Shown piece after piece: positions 35,621-47,022 of a stretch of 64,000 bases of DNA. Within the stretch, counting starts at the first letter, position 1. Every line of letters begins with the position of its first letter. The notes under the pieces were generated by a model. It made no database searches, was not told where the DNA came from, and saw nothing but the letters and a program-made list of their open reading frames with translations. This DNA is from Capsicum annuum. Lineage: Eukaryota > Streptophyta > Magnoliopsida > Solanales > Solanaceae. The DNA lies in assembly GCF_002878395.1 (NCBI RefSeq), contig NC_061121.1:10578398-10642397 (forward strand), given 5' to 3'. The position numbers and the translations under genes are program-made.

Positions 35621-36745
35621 CCTGAAACATGAAACACTTTCGCTAACTGCAATTCCATCACTCTTGTAATTTTCATAAATAATTTATTTTTGCCAGAAAT
35701 CAGAATGTCTCAGCAAAACTGAAATATTCATGACAAAAAATTGTATGAAAGAATTGACAAAATAATCTTTTTGGGAACCAATGGGCTGAAACACAAATGA
35801 AAATGGCATTCAAAATTCAAAAAATAAAAGGTTTTGTTACGTGATTAATGTATTACAAAACGGCAATTCCTATTTTTTGAGATTTGATTAAACAACCTTT
35901 TGCTTAATTACCGCTCATTAAATAATTAACTACATTTAATAAGCTACTTATGTATTATACCACAATGTATCAGTTAATTAAGTAATGTATCGTATATGGG
36001 ATTTTCAATAATTTTGTAAAATTTTGGGAGAGAAGGTAATTATATATGAAACACTTGTGTTTTAAGTAGTTTATAATTTAAAAATAACAATACAAACAAA
36101 CCTGTTTTGTAATAATAGTGAACCGTTTTTAATAGTATGAGCCTTTTCTCATACTAATAATATTGACATTTAAGTGGGACTTAAAGAGTTGAAATGATGG
36201 AACTTCAAATATTACTTTCGTTGGTCTCAACCAAACCGCCTATTAATAGACTATATTGACTTTTTTTAAGATTAACTTGTATTTGAAAAGTGTGTTTTAA
36301 AAAAAAAAAAATTACTATAACTTATTTTAAGACTTTTAACTTAACTGTTAGTTGATCTCACATTCGCTAGTCTTTTTTCCCAAAAAAATTAAAAACAATA
36401 AATAGAGAGAGAGAATTTTTTATTTTTCTACTATTTAAAAAAAATTAAAAAAAGCGCGAATTTAGCTTGGCAAACATATATACTACTAATGGTAACTGAC
36501 ATAAGTCCCAAAAAAATGTTTTAACACAACCAATATAGCAAAGGCCAATTTCATTTTTTTTTTCCTAATCTATTTTGTGGTTATGTATTCTTTTTCTTGT
36601 TTATTTTAATGTTTCCATTCTCTTTTTTTTACCGTAAGTTCGATTTTTTCCCCTTGTTTTTTGATAATTCAATTTTTTCCCCTTGTTTTTTGATAATCTT
36701 TTTATTCATTGTTGTAAAATGTTAGGGTTTTGCAATTTGGCGTTT
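35621..36745. other. AT-rich stretch without gene
   Basis: No coding or structured element is identified. A 28-bp unit containing TTTTTTCCCCTTGTTTTTTGATAA is tandemly duplicated at about 36642-36698. Confidence 0.6.
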
Positions 36746-36797
36746 GGGGGTTGGGGGTGGGGTTGGGGGTAGGGGTGGGGTGGGGGTGGGGGTGGGG
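36746..36797 (+). repeat. G-rich tract with quadruplex potential
   Basis: Ten or so runs of 4-5 G separated by T, TT, A or GT directly abut the CACTA end at 36798. Confidence 0.85.
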
Positions 36798-37254
36798 CAC
36801 TACTGAAAAATGGGTCTATGGCAACACATGCAAAAACATTGCAATGGCCAAGTAAACCGTAGCAATAGACGTATCGCGACGGTTCTGCAACCATTTCACC
36901 AGGTCGCGTGGCGATAGCTCTACTGCTACGGTTCTTGTAACAGTTTTAATGATCTCTACTACAACACTTCTTTGATATCAATTACAATGAAATAAACTGT
37001 TGCCAAAGGATTTTATACAACGGTTGTTATATCTATTGCAATAGTTAAATAAATGTATTATCAGTTAACTTGAGACTTTGTTGCAACAATTTTGTTATTA
37101 ATGTTACGGTTTTTTTTGTCACATATAACTTGTATAGCAACGGTTTAAATGATTTAAGACAACGGTTTACAAGTTGTTGTCATAAAGTGTTATGCAATAG
37201 TTATTTGATCTATTGCAACAGTTAAAATAAGTGTATTATTAACTATATACCATT

Positions 37255-38736
37255 CAAAGCTGGCTCAAGGGTAAAGCTAGTAAAGCATTTGCTTTAGGCC
37301 CCCAAAATTTTGAGGCCTCAAAAAGATTGAGTACATTTTATGATTTCTAATTCACTTGAAATAATAATGAAGATCGTGAATTACATTTAAAAATATTATG
37401 GAAAGAAAAATAAAGAGAAGTTTTCATTACCTCCTAAATTTGTAAGGTTTTATTTGGTGCTCACCTAAACTATTGATTGTCTTAAAAACCTCCTAAAACT
37501 TGTTATTTTAATATGCCGAGTTCCCTCTTGTGGTCCACCTGGCACTAAAATTAAGTACAAACGCAATAAGGCCCGCAAGGTATGAAAATATTTACCACAA
37601 CATTTTATTCCAACAGTAAAAATTAAAAAATCATCATTTTTCATTATTGTTTTCATAGTTTTAAGGTCCTCATCTCTCTCTTTTCTTCGTATTTACTCTC
37701 CCTTCTCCTCTATCACTTTCAAAATTTCGCAAAATAATTTTCTTTCAATATGATTTCTATACTTTAAATAAAATCCTTAATCGAAGCAGTAATTGGAATC
37801 TAGTATGAAACACTAAACGAAAAAAAAATATTTTAACACAAAAAAAAACACACTTTTTTTAAGATAATAACTTACGTAATCGAAGAAAATTCAATCCGAA
37901 AAATAAATATTCCCTCAAAGCGTCAACTTTTCTCCATTTTGGAGCAAAGAAAAACTCAAAAATTTCACCTTTCTTCTTCACTAAAAGCTTACATAAAAGT
38001 TTTTAGGGATTGAAAGTGAGTGATTTTTGATATAGGATAAATATGAAAAAGGATCTTATATTACTTATCCTTGTGGACATATACATTGGCCAAAATTTTA
38101 CCATATACGTACGTGTTTTACATGATTGTGACCTTTGGACTATGAGGAGATATGCAATGTATTGAAATAACAAGTTTNNNNNNNNNNNNNNNNNNNNNNN
38201 NNNNNNNNNNNNNNNNNNNNNNNNNNNNNNNNNNNNNNNNNNNNNNNNNNNNNNNNNNNNNNNNNNNNNNNNNNNNNGGGGGGGGGGGGGACGAGCTTAA
38301 AGACAACTAGTAGTTTAGCTGTTCACTAAATAAAACCTTACAAATTCAGGGGGTTCTTTAAAACTTCTCTCTAAAAAAATACTAAAAGAAAGAGTTATCT
38401 AATTTTTACAAGAAATATTTTAGAATTTTTGAATTAAACAACTCAAACTTCATATTAATAATTAATGTTTTAGCAATAACATTCAAGTTAATATATTACA
38501 AACAAATGACGAACATCTAATTAACTAGAATGTATCTTTTATTAATAATCATATTATATGTGAAGTTAAAGGTCATGTATGTCTCTTTTAAAAATATTAC
38601 ACCAAAAACAATCAATATACAACAACAACAAAACAACTCAAAATTATTATAATATTATTTTGTGTGTATATTTATATATTTAAGGCTTCTTGTTTTAGTT
38701 TGGTTTTAGGCCTCTAATTTTATTGAGACGGCCATG
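37255..38736. mobile_element. hAT-type relic nested in the CACTA element
   Basis: The left end CAAAGCTGGCTCAA and right end TTGAGACGGCCATG are imperfect inverted termini of the hAT class. The flanks ATACCATT (37247-37254) and ATACTATT (38737-38744) are an 8-bp duplication with one change, the length hAT elements make. The interior starts with a GCTTTAGGCCCCCAAAATTTTGAGGCCTC block common in plant repeats. No open transposase is found. True length is uncertain because of the gap. Confidence 0.82.
38178..38277. other. Assembly gap (100 N)
   Basis: Exactly 100 unspecified bases, a conventional gap of unknown size, are followed by 13 G (38278-38290). The G run is probably a read-end artefact or a genuine homopolymer that stopped the assembly. 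Confidence 0.99.
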
Positions 38737-38928
38737 ATACTATTGCAACAGTTTTGTAGTTAATGCTACGGTTTTTTTCGACACATACAAACTCTACAGT
38801 AGCAACTTTCTATAGCAACAGTTCAAGTTGCTATTGTAACAACTTAATTTGCTACAAAAATGTGTAGCCTTGCAATGATATATCAGTACTAATAAATACT
38901 AATAAACTCAAATATATGATAAAAGCTA

Positions 38929-39142
38929 CTCCCTCCATTTCAACAAGAATGGCCTAGTTTGACTTGGCACGGAGTTTAAGCAAGTAAAGAAGACTTTTGA
39001 TTCTTGTGATCCTAAATTAAAGTTGTGTTAAATATTGTCACGTGCAAAGTTGAAATAAAGTATTATCAAAAAAGAAAAGGGGTCATTCATATTGAAACAG
39101 ACTAAAAAGAAAAGCAGGTCATTCTTTTTTAAACGGAGGTAG
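38929..39142. repeat. Stowaway-like MITE (214 bp)
   Basis: Terminal CTCCCTCCATTTCAA and the inverse AAACGGAGGTAG are flanked by TA on each side. Confidence 0.8.
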
Positions 39143-39572
39143 TATAATAAGAATCACAAAATATTTATCAATGTTAATCTTTAAAATTGTATCCAAAATA
39201 ATAAGCCAACCACAGTGATTAATATCCAAAAGAGTAGAAAATCGACTAAGTTTCATTGTGTTGTTGTCGATATCAAAATTATCCTAAAACAAGTTACAAA
39301 AACCATCTAATATCTTCTTAACAATCATCAATGTGCTCGTCATTCGCTGCTTCATTTTCCTACCTACAAAAAAAAATCATGTCAATTATCTTTGACAATA
39401 TGATTCTAGTTATCTTCATATCTTCAATAAACATGTTCTTCACAAAAGTCATAGAACTACCAATGGTCCTTCCGATCACTGGTTTCCTGTTTTCTCTTCT
39501 CATGAAATAATGAGAAAAGGCCAAGTCACCAAAACAACAATAACATACCCTATGAGCTCAACTAATTTCATA
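39143..39572. other. Spacer without gene
   Basis: AT-rich; no coding frame or structured repeat is recognised. Confidence 0.5.
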
Positions 39573-39981
39573 CTTCCTCTGTTTTGTATTAGTTGGTCTT
39601 GTTTTGAAATATGTTTGTTTCAATTTAATTGTCCAATTTCTAAAATCAAAAGTATTTTATACAAATGCTTTCCATTTTACCCTTGATAGGAAAACTAAAT
39701 ACATCCACAGTTTTCAAAATTATTGAATGGTGTCTAAATGATCTCAATTCTCAAAATCAAAATTAAATGATTATTACTAGTTTCAGTTATAAATACACAA
39801 TAGTCTAGACGTAATGCATGAGATGGAGTAATATGTACCAAATTTTAATGTTTAATCATTGCATTGATTATTAAATTTTAAAAGGCACACAACGGCAAAT
39901 ATGTAAAATGTCTTTTTATTTATTGGTTTCTTAGTGGGTGTGTCAAGTTCATAGGGGCCAACTAATACGAAATAGAGGGAG
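39573..39981. repeat. Stowaway-like MITE (409 bp)
   Basis: CTTCCTCTGTTTTGTATTAG opens and CTAATACGAAATAGAGGGAG closes the element, flanked by TA. It shares interior blocks (GTTTCAATTTAATTGTCC) with the MITEs at 17643-18115. Confidence 0.8.
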
Positions 39982-40006
39982 TAGTTAAATCAACCTATTA
40001 AATAAC

Positions 40007-40684
40007 TGTTATTTTATGTAGTGTTCGGGTACAAGAATCTGTACAAAATGCAACACCAACTTCAATATAAAATGCAACACCAACTTCAATGCTAGTTCAA
40101 GTCTAAGATAAGAACACTTTTGAAGTCCCTTAACACCTTCAACACTATATTATGAATAATCTATCTAAGAAGTATGTTAATTTTTTTTTTCAGAAAAGAG
40201 ATAAAATAGAATTTTAAGGCCAAGTCCCCCGACTTCACGGAGTGTCCTTAAGGAATAATTTCCCTCACTGTACCCAAGGTTATGTAATTTTTCTCCCAGG
40301 ATAAAATGGTCTTCAATCTGAATAACAGCGGTACCTCAAATTGTTGGATTCAATGAACTCACTCAACGATTTGATTGATCACAAGGAATGTTTTGAAGAC
40401 AAGAAGAGTTTTTATTTCTGAAAAAAAAATTATTCATATCTAAACTTGTGGATGAAAGCAGGTTTATATAGCCATAAGATGCCTCTTCTGAAAGGTGGCA
40501 ATGGTTCACTTAAAAGGTGTATCCTTTGGAAGAGTCATGTTTTTTCATTCAAAACATTGTGTCTTTTTCTGAACAGATACAACTATCTAAACAGTCACAT
40601 CTTTTCCAAAATAATATGTCTTTTGCTCAAAGGTTGGTCCCTCTATTTTCCATTCATACCACTTAAACCCAAAAATCGCCCACA
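40007..40684 (-). repeat. 3' LTR of Copia-2
   Basis: It matches 45685-46355 from TGTTATTTTATGTAGTGTTC through CCATTCATACCACTTAAACCC. The last ~12 bp differ from the partner, so the inner boundary is approximate. Confidence 0.92.
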
Positions 40685-41235
40685 TGAATGGGAAATGGCT
40701 ATTCTTTATAAAACTTTATAGACAAGTATGTGATCATCAAGCAAAGACTGATTGCATCTGGATAAGTGGGTTTCCCTTTGAACTTTTTGTAGTGAACATG
40801 CATCGGATGCACTCGATCAATCGGTAGATTTGATATCTTTGAACCGTCGTGCTTTAATGTACACCTAGACAACACATGTCACACAACCAGCCTTTTACCA
40901 TTTATGGTTCTCATGGTTTTGTTCTTTTCAGCTACGAACACGTCCCAGTTTCATGAGAGCTTAGAGAATAGGCCTTTACTAATATTTTCCTTGAAGCGGT
41001 TTCTACTTCGCCCTCACATAGGTGATTTCTATACGGTCAATCTTATAGATTAAACTATTTGGTCAAATCTGCCAAATTTAGATAATCATTAAAAGACTCT
41101 TCACCTTAAGTCTTCTCCTTGTTTACTAAACATTGTCTACATAATGAGAATGGGATGGGTAATTGACAATGTTGAACCTGTCAGACACAACTTTGTTTGA
41201 TCTCCTTGAACCTAGCTCTTGGGATTTCCAGTCTA
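40685..41235 (-). other. Untranslated region between pol and 3' LTR of Copia-2
   Basis: No coding sequence is visible. Confidence 0.6.
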
Positions 41236-41550
41236 CTAGCTAGAGTTACCGCCATGCTGACTTGTCCTAGGCCTTAAACCTATTCCCTTGGATATTCTTT
41301 CCACTCCTTCTCTAGATAGGCCTTTTGTAAGTGGATCCAACACATTATCCTTTGACTTTACATAGTCAACAGTGATAATTCCACTAGAGAGAAGTTCCTT
41401 AATGGTATTATGTCTTTGTCGTATATGACGAGATTTACCCTTATACATCATACTCCTTGCCCTACCAATTTCCACTTGGATATCACAGTGTATACATACT
41501 GGTGCAACTGATTTGGGCCAATAAAGAATATCTTCCAAGAAATTCCAGAG
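41236..41550 (-). pseudogene. Copia-2 RNase H C-terminal part
   Basis: The frame holds CIHCDIQVEIGRARS with the catalytic Asp, then RHIRQRHNTIKELL and DPLTKGLSREGVER, the usual pol end. A TGA/TAG-type break separates it from the upstream frame just after the catalytic Glu motif [14 protein letters not shown]. Confidence 0.92.
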
Positions 41551-42900
41551 TCATTCTTCTTCTTCACCAGCTTTATCAAATGCGATAAATTCAGATTCCA
41601 TTATAGAGTGAGCAATACAAGTCTGTTTGGATGATTTCCAAGAGACTGCTCCTCCACCGATAGTAAATACATATCCACTTGTGGATTTTACTTCATTTGA
41701 TCTGGTGATCCAATTTGCATCATTATATCCTTCAAGTACTGCAGGATATTTATTATAATGTAAGGCATAGTCTTGAGTGTATTTAAGATACCCCAAAACT
41801 CTTTTCATTGACATCCAATGAGTTTTGTTGGGATTACTTGTGTACCGACTCAATTTACTAATTGTGCATGTTATATCTGGTCGTGTACAATTAATTATAT
41901 ACATTAAACATCCCAATACTCTTATGTACTCCAATTGTGAGTCACTTTCACCTACATTCTTTCGAAGTGCAAAGCTCGCATCCAAAGGAGTCTTGGCAAT
42001 ATTGAATTCCATATACTTGAATTTGTCAAGTACCTTTTCAATATAATGAGACTGTGACAATGCCAACCCTTGTGGAGTTCTATGGATTCTTATACCTAAG
42101 ATCGCATCCGCAACTCCAAGGTCTTTCATATCAAACTTGTTTTCAAGAATTCGTTTCGTTGCATTTATGTCTAAAATTTCTGAAATGTCTCTACTGATGA
42201 TCAACATATCATCCACATATAAACAAACAATGACTTGGTGATTTGGAGTGTCTTTAATGTAAACACACTTATCACATTCATTTATCTTGAATCCGTTTAC
42301 CAACATGGTTTGATCAAACTTTGTATGCCATTGTTTAGGTACCTGTTTTAGTCCATACAACAACTTAATAAGTTTACACACCTTATTCTCTTTCCCTAGA
42401 ACCACAAAACCCTCAGACTGTTCCATGTAAATTTCTTCCTTCAATTCTCCATTTAGGAATGTGGTTTTCACATTCATTTGATGGATTTCAAGATCATATA
42501 CCGCTGCCAAGGCAATTAACATTCGAATCAATCTTATCCTTGTTACTAGTGAGTATGTATCAAAGTAATCAAAACCTTCTTTTTGTTTGAAGCCTTTTAC
42601 TACAAGTTTTGCCATGTATTTGTCAATAGTACATCCACTTTCATTTTCCCTTTGAAGATCTATTTAAAACCTAAAGGTTTATTTCCTAGAGGAAAATTAA
42701 CTAATTCTCACGTATGGTTGCTCAAGATTGAATCAATCTCACCATTGACTGCCTCTTTTCAAAAGGATGAGTCTGACGACGACATCGCTTCTTTAAATGT
42801 TTGAGGCTCATTTTCTAAGAGAAATGTTACAAAATCTGATCCAAACATAGTAGAAGTTCTTTGATGTGTACTACATCTTGGATTCTCTTCATTATGTACA
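41551..42900 (-). pseudogene. Copia-2 reverse transcriptase and RNase H N-terminus
   Basis: The 354-residue frame at 41551-42615 covers most of the RVT_2 domain. LYVDDML is intact, [10 protein letters not shown] is present, and RNase H begins near [16 protein letters not shown]. The first catalytic Asp, in [11 protein letters not shown], is Asn. The N-terminal ~90 residues of RT lie upstream at 42620-42900 in other frames (a remnant near 42660-42780), so a frame change near 42616 breaks the polyprotein. Confidence 0.92.
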
Positions 42901-42923
42901 TTCTTACTTGGTTCATCTCGAGG

Positions 42924-43535
42924 TCATTTAGATTTTCCACTAGACTGTTCATGTCTAGTTTTATACGGATAAATATTTTTGAAGAATTCAGCATTATCTG
43001 ATTCAATTACCGTATTTTCATTTGTATACAGATGTTCAGATTTATAAACCAAAAACCGACATGCTTTACTTCTTTTATCATATCTTATAAACACGCAGTC
43101 CATAGTCTTAGGTCCTATCTTAACCCTCTTAGGCATAAGAACTTGGACCTTTGCTAAACGTCCCCACACTTTGAAATATTTCAAGTTGGGTTTTCTTCCT
43201 TTTTCATTTTTCATAAGGAATTGATTGTGTCTTACTATGGGAAACTCTATTGAGTATACGATTGGCTATAAGGATAGCCTCACCTCACAAGTTTTGTGGT
43301 AAACCAAAACTTATAAGCAAGGCAGTCATCATTTTCTTCAAAGTTTAGTTTTTTGTTTTCGCAATTCCATTAGATTGAGGTGAATACGGGGTCGTAGTTT
43401 GATGTACAATTCCATTCTCTACATATTTTGGCAAAAGAAGATTCATATTCTCCACCACCTATCACTTGTTATCATTTTTATCTTTTTCTCTAACTAATTT
43501 TATACTTTAGTTTTGTATTTCCTAAATGTATCTAT
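42924..43535 (-). pseudogene. Copia-2 integrase C-terminal part
   Basis: An open piece at 42924-43214 carries KNEKGRKPNLKYFKVWGRLA and the CVFIRYDKRSKACRFLV block, which follow the catalytic core in copia integrases. The segment 43215-43535, holding the second Asp and Glu, is disrupted by stops. Confidence 0.87.
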
Positions 43536-43544
43536 TGCTTCATC

Positions 43545-44825
43545 CTAGTAGACATAACAATATCTAGTGCAATCGTCAATAAAAGTTATGAAATACTTTT
43601 TCCCACCACGTGATGGTGTTGACTTCATATCACATATGTCAGTGTGTACTAAGTCTAAAGGATTGGAATTCCTTTCAACGAACTTATAAGGATGTTTTGC
43701 ATACTTTGATTCCACACATGTTTGACACTTTGATTTATTGCACTCAAAGTTTGGCAAAACTTCTAAGTTAATCAGTTTTCGTAACATTTTGTAATTAACA
43801 TGGCCTAAACGTTCATGCCATAAATTATAAGACTCAAGCAAGTAAGAAGAATTTGAACTTTTATTTATTTCAACATTCATTACATTCATTTTATAAAGGC
43901 ACTCGGTGAGATAGCCTTTTCCTATATTCATTTCTCCTTTGCTAATTACAATTTTTCCTGAAACGGTTACACATTTGAATCTGTTCTTGTCTAGAAGTGA
44001 AACAGAAATCAAGTTCCTACATAATTCTGGAACATACAAGACATTGTTAAGTGTCAAAACCTTTCCTAAAGTCATTTTCAAGCCCACTTTTCCTATTCCT
44101 TCTACCTTAGCCGTAGCAGAGCTAGCCATGTAGATTATTTCTTCTACTTGAGCCAGAGATAATGACAAAAACAACTCTTTGTTGGCACAAACATGGTGGG
44201 TGGCACTAGAATCCATCCACCACTCGCGAGGATTCCCCACCAAGTTGCATTCTGAAAACATAGCACACAGATCATCACATTCTTTGTTGGACTCAATCAT
44301 ATTTGTTTGGTCCTTTTTCTTTCCTTTCTTAGGGGCACGATAATCCATGGACTTATGGCCAATCTTTCCACAGTTGAAGCCCTTTTCCTTAAATTTCTTC
44401 TTAGATTGATGGCTTTCTTGTTCAGCTTTCTTCCTTTTCTTAGAATTGTTTTGGTCATCTTCTACAATATGTGCTTCATTAATTGTAGAATTCCCTTTTA
44501 ACCTTCTCTCAGCAGCCTTATTATCCTCTTCAATACGTAGTTGGATAATAAGATCTTCGACAATCATCTCCTTGCATTTGTGCTTCAAGTAGTTTATGAA
44601 GTCTTTCCACATAGGTGGTAGCTTCTCAATGATCGCTGCTACTTGAAATGCATCATTCACAATCAAACCTACAAAATAGTTTATGTGAGTACTATGAATA
44701 TTTTTAATTTGTTCAACTAAGGTATTTTTCAAAGATATACCTTCTGCTGAGAGATCGTGAATGATTACTTGCAATTCCTGCACTTGAGAGACAGCCGATT
44801 TGCTATCTATCATTTTAAAGTCCAA
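43545..44825 (-). pseudogene. Copia-2 gag C-terminus, protease and integrase N-terminus
   Basis: One 426-residue frame. The capsid C-terminus is followed by a basic linker and a zinc knuckle FNCGKIGHKSMDYRAP, in which the last Cys is Tyr and the first position is altered. The protease core is WWMDSSATHHVC (DSGAT in the family). GAG-pre-integrase follows (LWHERLGHVNYKMLRKL), with the HHCC-type CQTCVESKY and the first integrase Asp (FIDDCTRY). The frame stops at 43545, before the core is complete. Confidence 0.93.
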
Positions 44826-44826
44826 G

Positions 44827-45420
44827 AACCTTGCAATAAAGAATTTCTTAATTCCCGCATTCTCTGTCTTGTATTTTCATTCTAGTGCCACCCACAATTC
44901 CTTTGATGTCTTAGTTCCACTGTAAACATTGTAGAGGTCATCTTGGAAATCACTCAATATATAATTCCTGCAAAGGAAGTCCGAGTGTTGCCAACCTTGC
45001 AACAAAAAATTTCTTAATTCCCGCATCCTTTGTCTTGTATTTTCATTCTAGTGCCCCCCACAATTCCTTTGATGTCTTAGTTCTACTGTAAATATTGTAG
45101 AGGTCGTCTTGGAGACCACTCAATATATAATTCCTGCAAAGAAAGTCCGAGTGTTGCCAAGCTTCTACAATCATGAAATGCTCTGTGTCCGAGGTTTCCT
45201 CTAGCACCTCAGGAGAATCCTCACTAGTGAACCTTTGAAGGCATAGAGTGGTGAGACAAAAGAACATCTTTTGCTGTCATCGCTTAAAGTCAATTCCCAT
45301 AAATTTCCCGGGCTTCTCCGCAGGTGCCATTGGTTGCGGAGCATTTGCTCGACTTATTGAAGCAACGCTAGTTGCCCCCACAGTCGTAGCCGCATCTTGC
45401 ATTTGACTTTCGTTAGTCAT
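44827..45420 (-). pseudogene. Copia-2 gag N-terminal part with internal tandem duplication
   Basis: The ATG at 45420 opens gag; open frame 45043-45267 holds the capsid start (CLTTLCLQRFTSEDSPEVLE, then LYNIYSRTKTSKELWGALE). About 166 bp are tandemly repeated (44827-44992 and 44993-45158), so this part of gag is present twice and the frame is broken at the junction. Confidence 0.88.
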
Positions 45421-45684
45421 TTTTCCTGTCACCACAAGACAATAAAATTTAGTATATTTAGAATACTACTTATAAAGTTAAGCAACTTTAAACTCTTCTT
45501 CTTGTTTCTAGTTAATGATGAAGTTTTTATGACTTTCAATCGTCAACCGAATGATCTTTAACTTGTAATGAAGATTTTATATCTTCGAATCACTAGTTAA
45601 GTTCAAACGGAGTAGAAAGATTAAAGCTTTAATCTCCAAAAACAAGCAATACAGATTCTGCAGAAAAAACTTATTCCTTAAAAT

Positions 45685-46355
45685 TGTTATTTTATGTAGT
45701 GTTCGGGTACAAGAATCTTTATAAAATGCAACACCAACTTCAATATAAAATGCAACACCAACTTTAATACTAGTTCAAGTCTAAGACAAGAACACTTTTG
45801 AAGTTCCTTAACACCTTCAACACTAGATTATGAATAATCTATCTAAGAAGTGTGTTAATTTTTTTTTCTTCAGAAAAGAGATGAAATAGAATTTTAAGGC
45901 CAAGTCCCCCGACTTCACGGAGTGTCCTTAAGGAATAATTTCCCTTACTATATCCGAGGTTATGTAATCTTCCTCCAAGGATAAAATGACCTTCAATCCG
46001 AACAATAGTGGTACCTCAAATTGTTGGATTCAACGAACTCGCTCAACAATTTGATTGATCACAAGGAATGTTTTAAAGACAAGAAGAGTTTTTATTTCTG
46101 AAAATTTTTTCATTCATATCTAAACCTGTGGATGAAAGCAAGTTTATATAGCCATCAGATGCCCCTTCTGAAAGGTGGCAATGGTTCACTTAAAAAGTGT
46201 ATCTTTTGGAAGAGTCATGTCTGTTCATTCGAAACATTGTGTCTTTTTCTGAACAGACACAACTATATGAACAGTCATACCTTTTCCAAAACAATATGTC
46301 TTTTGCTCAAAGGTTGTGTCCCTCCATTTTCCATTCACACCAATTAAACCCGACA
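45685..46355 (-). repeat. 5' LTR of Copia-2 (671 bp)
   Basis: TGTTATTT...CCCGACA in + orientation, so the element-sense LTR is TGTCGGG...AATAACA. It is followed directly by the target duplication. The primer binding site on its inner side (45660-45684) does not match tRNA-Met. Confidence 0.93.
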
Positions 46356-46360
46356 ATAAC

Positions 46361-46500
46361 AACAACTACAAAAGTATATTCAATGCAATTACACTAGTGT
46401 GGTCTAGGAAGGGTAGGATATAGGCCGGCCTTTACCCTACCTTTCTTGGGTGTAGGCTAGAAATATTATTTTTAATAGACTTTCGGCTCGACATAAAAGT
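46361..46500 (-). repeat. RTE-type LINE 3' end, 5'-truncated
   Basis: The minus strand ends in GTGTAATTGCATTG...GTTGTTGTT and contains the diverged ACCCTTCCTAGACC block of Solanaceae RTE tails. Copia-2 inserted at its 3' end. Confidence 0.65.
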
Positions 46501-46528
46501 TAAAGAATTTGAAGCATGGTAGCAAGAA

Positions 46529-47022
46529 AATATGACAATAAACCCATCCGAATGGATTGCGCTGAATGTGAGGTCTCAGGTTCAAATACCAGCAGAGATA
46601 AAAAAAAATACTAGGTGATTCTTCCCAGTTGTCCTAGCCTTGGTGGACAAAGTAACCTCATACATGTTAATGCCTTGGTGGACAAAGTAACCTCATAAAT
46701 GTTGATGCTAGGAGGTGACCTGTGGATTTAGTCGAGGTGCGTGAAAGTTGGCTCAGACACCATAATTATCTAAAAAGTAAAAGAAAAGCTGTCCGGGTGG
46801 CTGTGATGGTTTGGTTTGGAACTTCCATAATGGAGGTTTCAAGTACTAACCCCTTGCCTGAGATATCGGGGGGGTGGCCTTCTGAGTCGAGCCCGTCACA
46901 CGGGGCTTGCCTAGTGGAGTTTACCTCTCCTGTGTGGTTTGAAAGTTAGAATACGGTGTACTTATGCAAAGCCGCGGCTGGTGTTCCCTTGTCATAAAAA
47001 TAAATAAATAAATAATATGACA
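46529..47022 (+). mobile_element. Dimeric SINE with 9-bp target duplication
   Basis: AATATGACA occurs at 46529-46537 and 47014-47022. Between them, two unlike tRNA-derived SINE modules follow each other. The first (46538 to about 46790) has a B box GGTTCAAATACC and a CTTGGTGGACAAAGT block that is itself duplicated in tandem. The second (about 46791-47013) ends GGTGTTCCCTTGTCAT plus an AAAT tail. One pair of flanking repeats for both implies insertion as a unit. Confidence 0.7.

Larger units (their letters stand above)
36798..38891. mobile_element. Non-autonomous CACTA (En/Spm) relic
   Basis: The left end, CACTACTGAAAAATGGGTC, is a classic CACTA terminus. The right end, ATATCAGTACTA at about 38880-38891, is a degenerate inverse. 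Subterminal copies of a GCAACGGTT / ATTGCAACAGTT motif repeat many times at 36820-37240 and 38740-38870, as in CACTA elements. No transposase is present. The 3-bp target duplication is not resolved. A hAT relic and an assembly gap sit inside. Confidence 0.78.
40007..46355 (-). mobile_element. Copia-2: Ty1/copia retrotransposon with both LTRs and a 5-bp target duplication
   Basis: LTRs at 40007-40684 and 45685-46355 flank minus-strand gag, protease, integrase, RT and RNase H. ATAAC occurs at 40002-40006 and 46356-46360 as the target duplication. Pol is far better preserved than in Copia-1, with a 426-residue and a 354-residue open frame, but it still carries stops and a catalytic substitution. 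It landed at the edge of an RTE LINE tail. Confidence 0.96.

Noticed and set aside
14150..36420. CRISPR-like or bacterial features
   Set aside because: Nothing repeats with unique spacers. The sequence is plant nuclear with spliceosomal introns, so prokaryotic operons, Shine-Dalgarno sites and terminators do not apply.
36706..36894. Pro-rich minus-strand frame (PPPPPPHPYPQPHPQ)
   Set aside because: It is the complement of the G-rich tract and a CACTA end.
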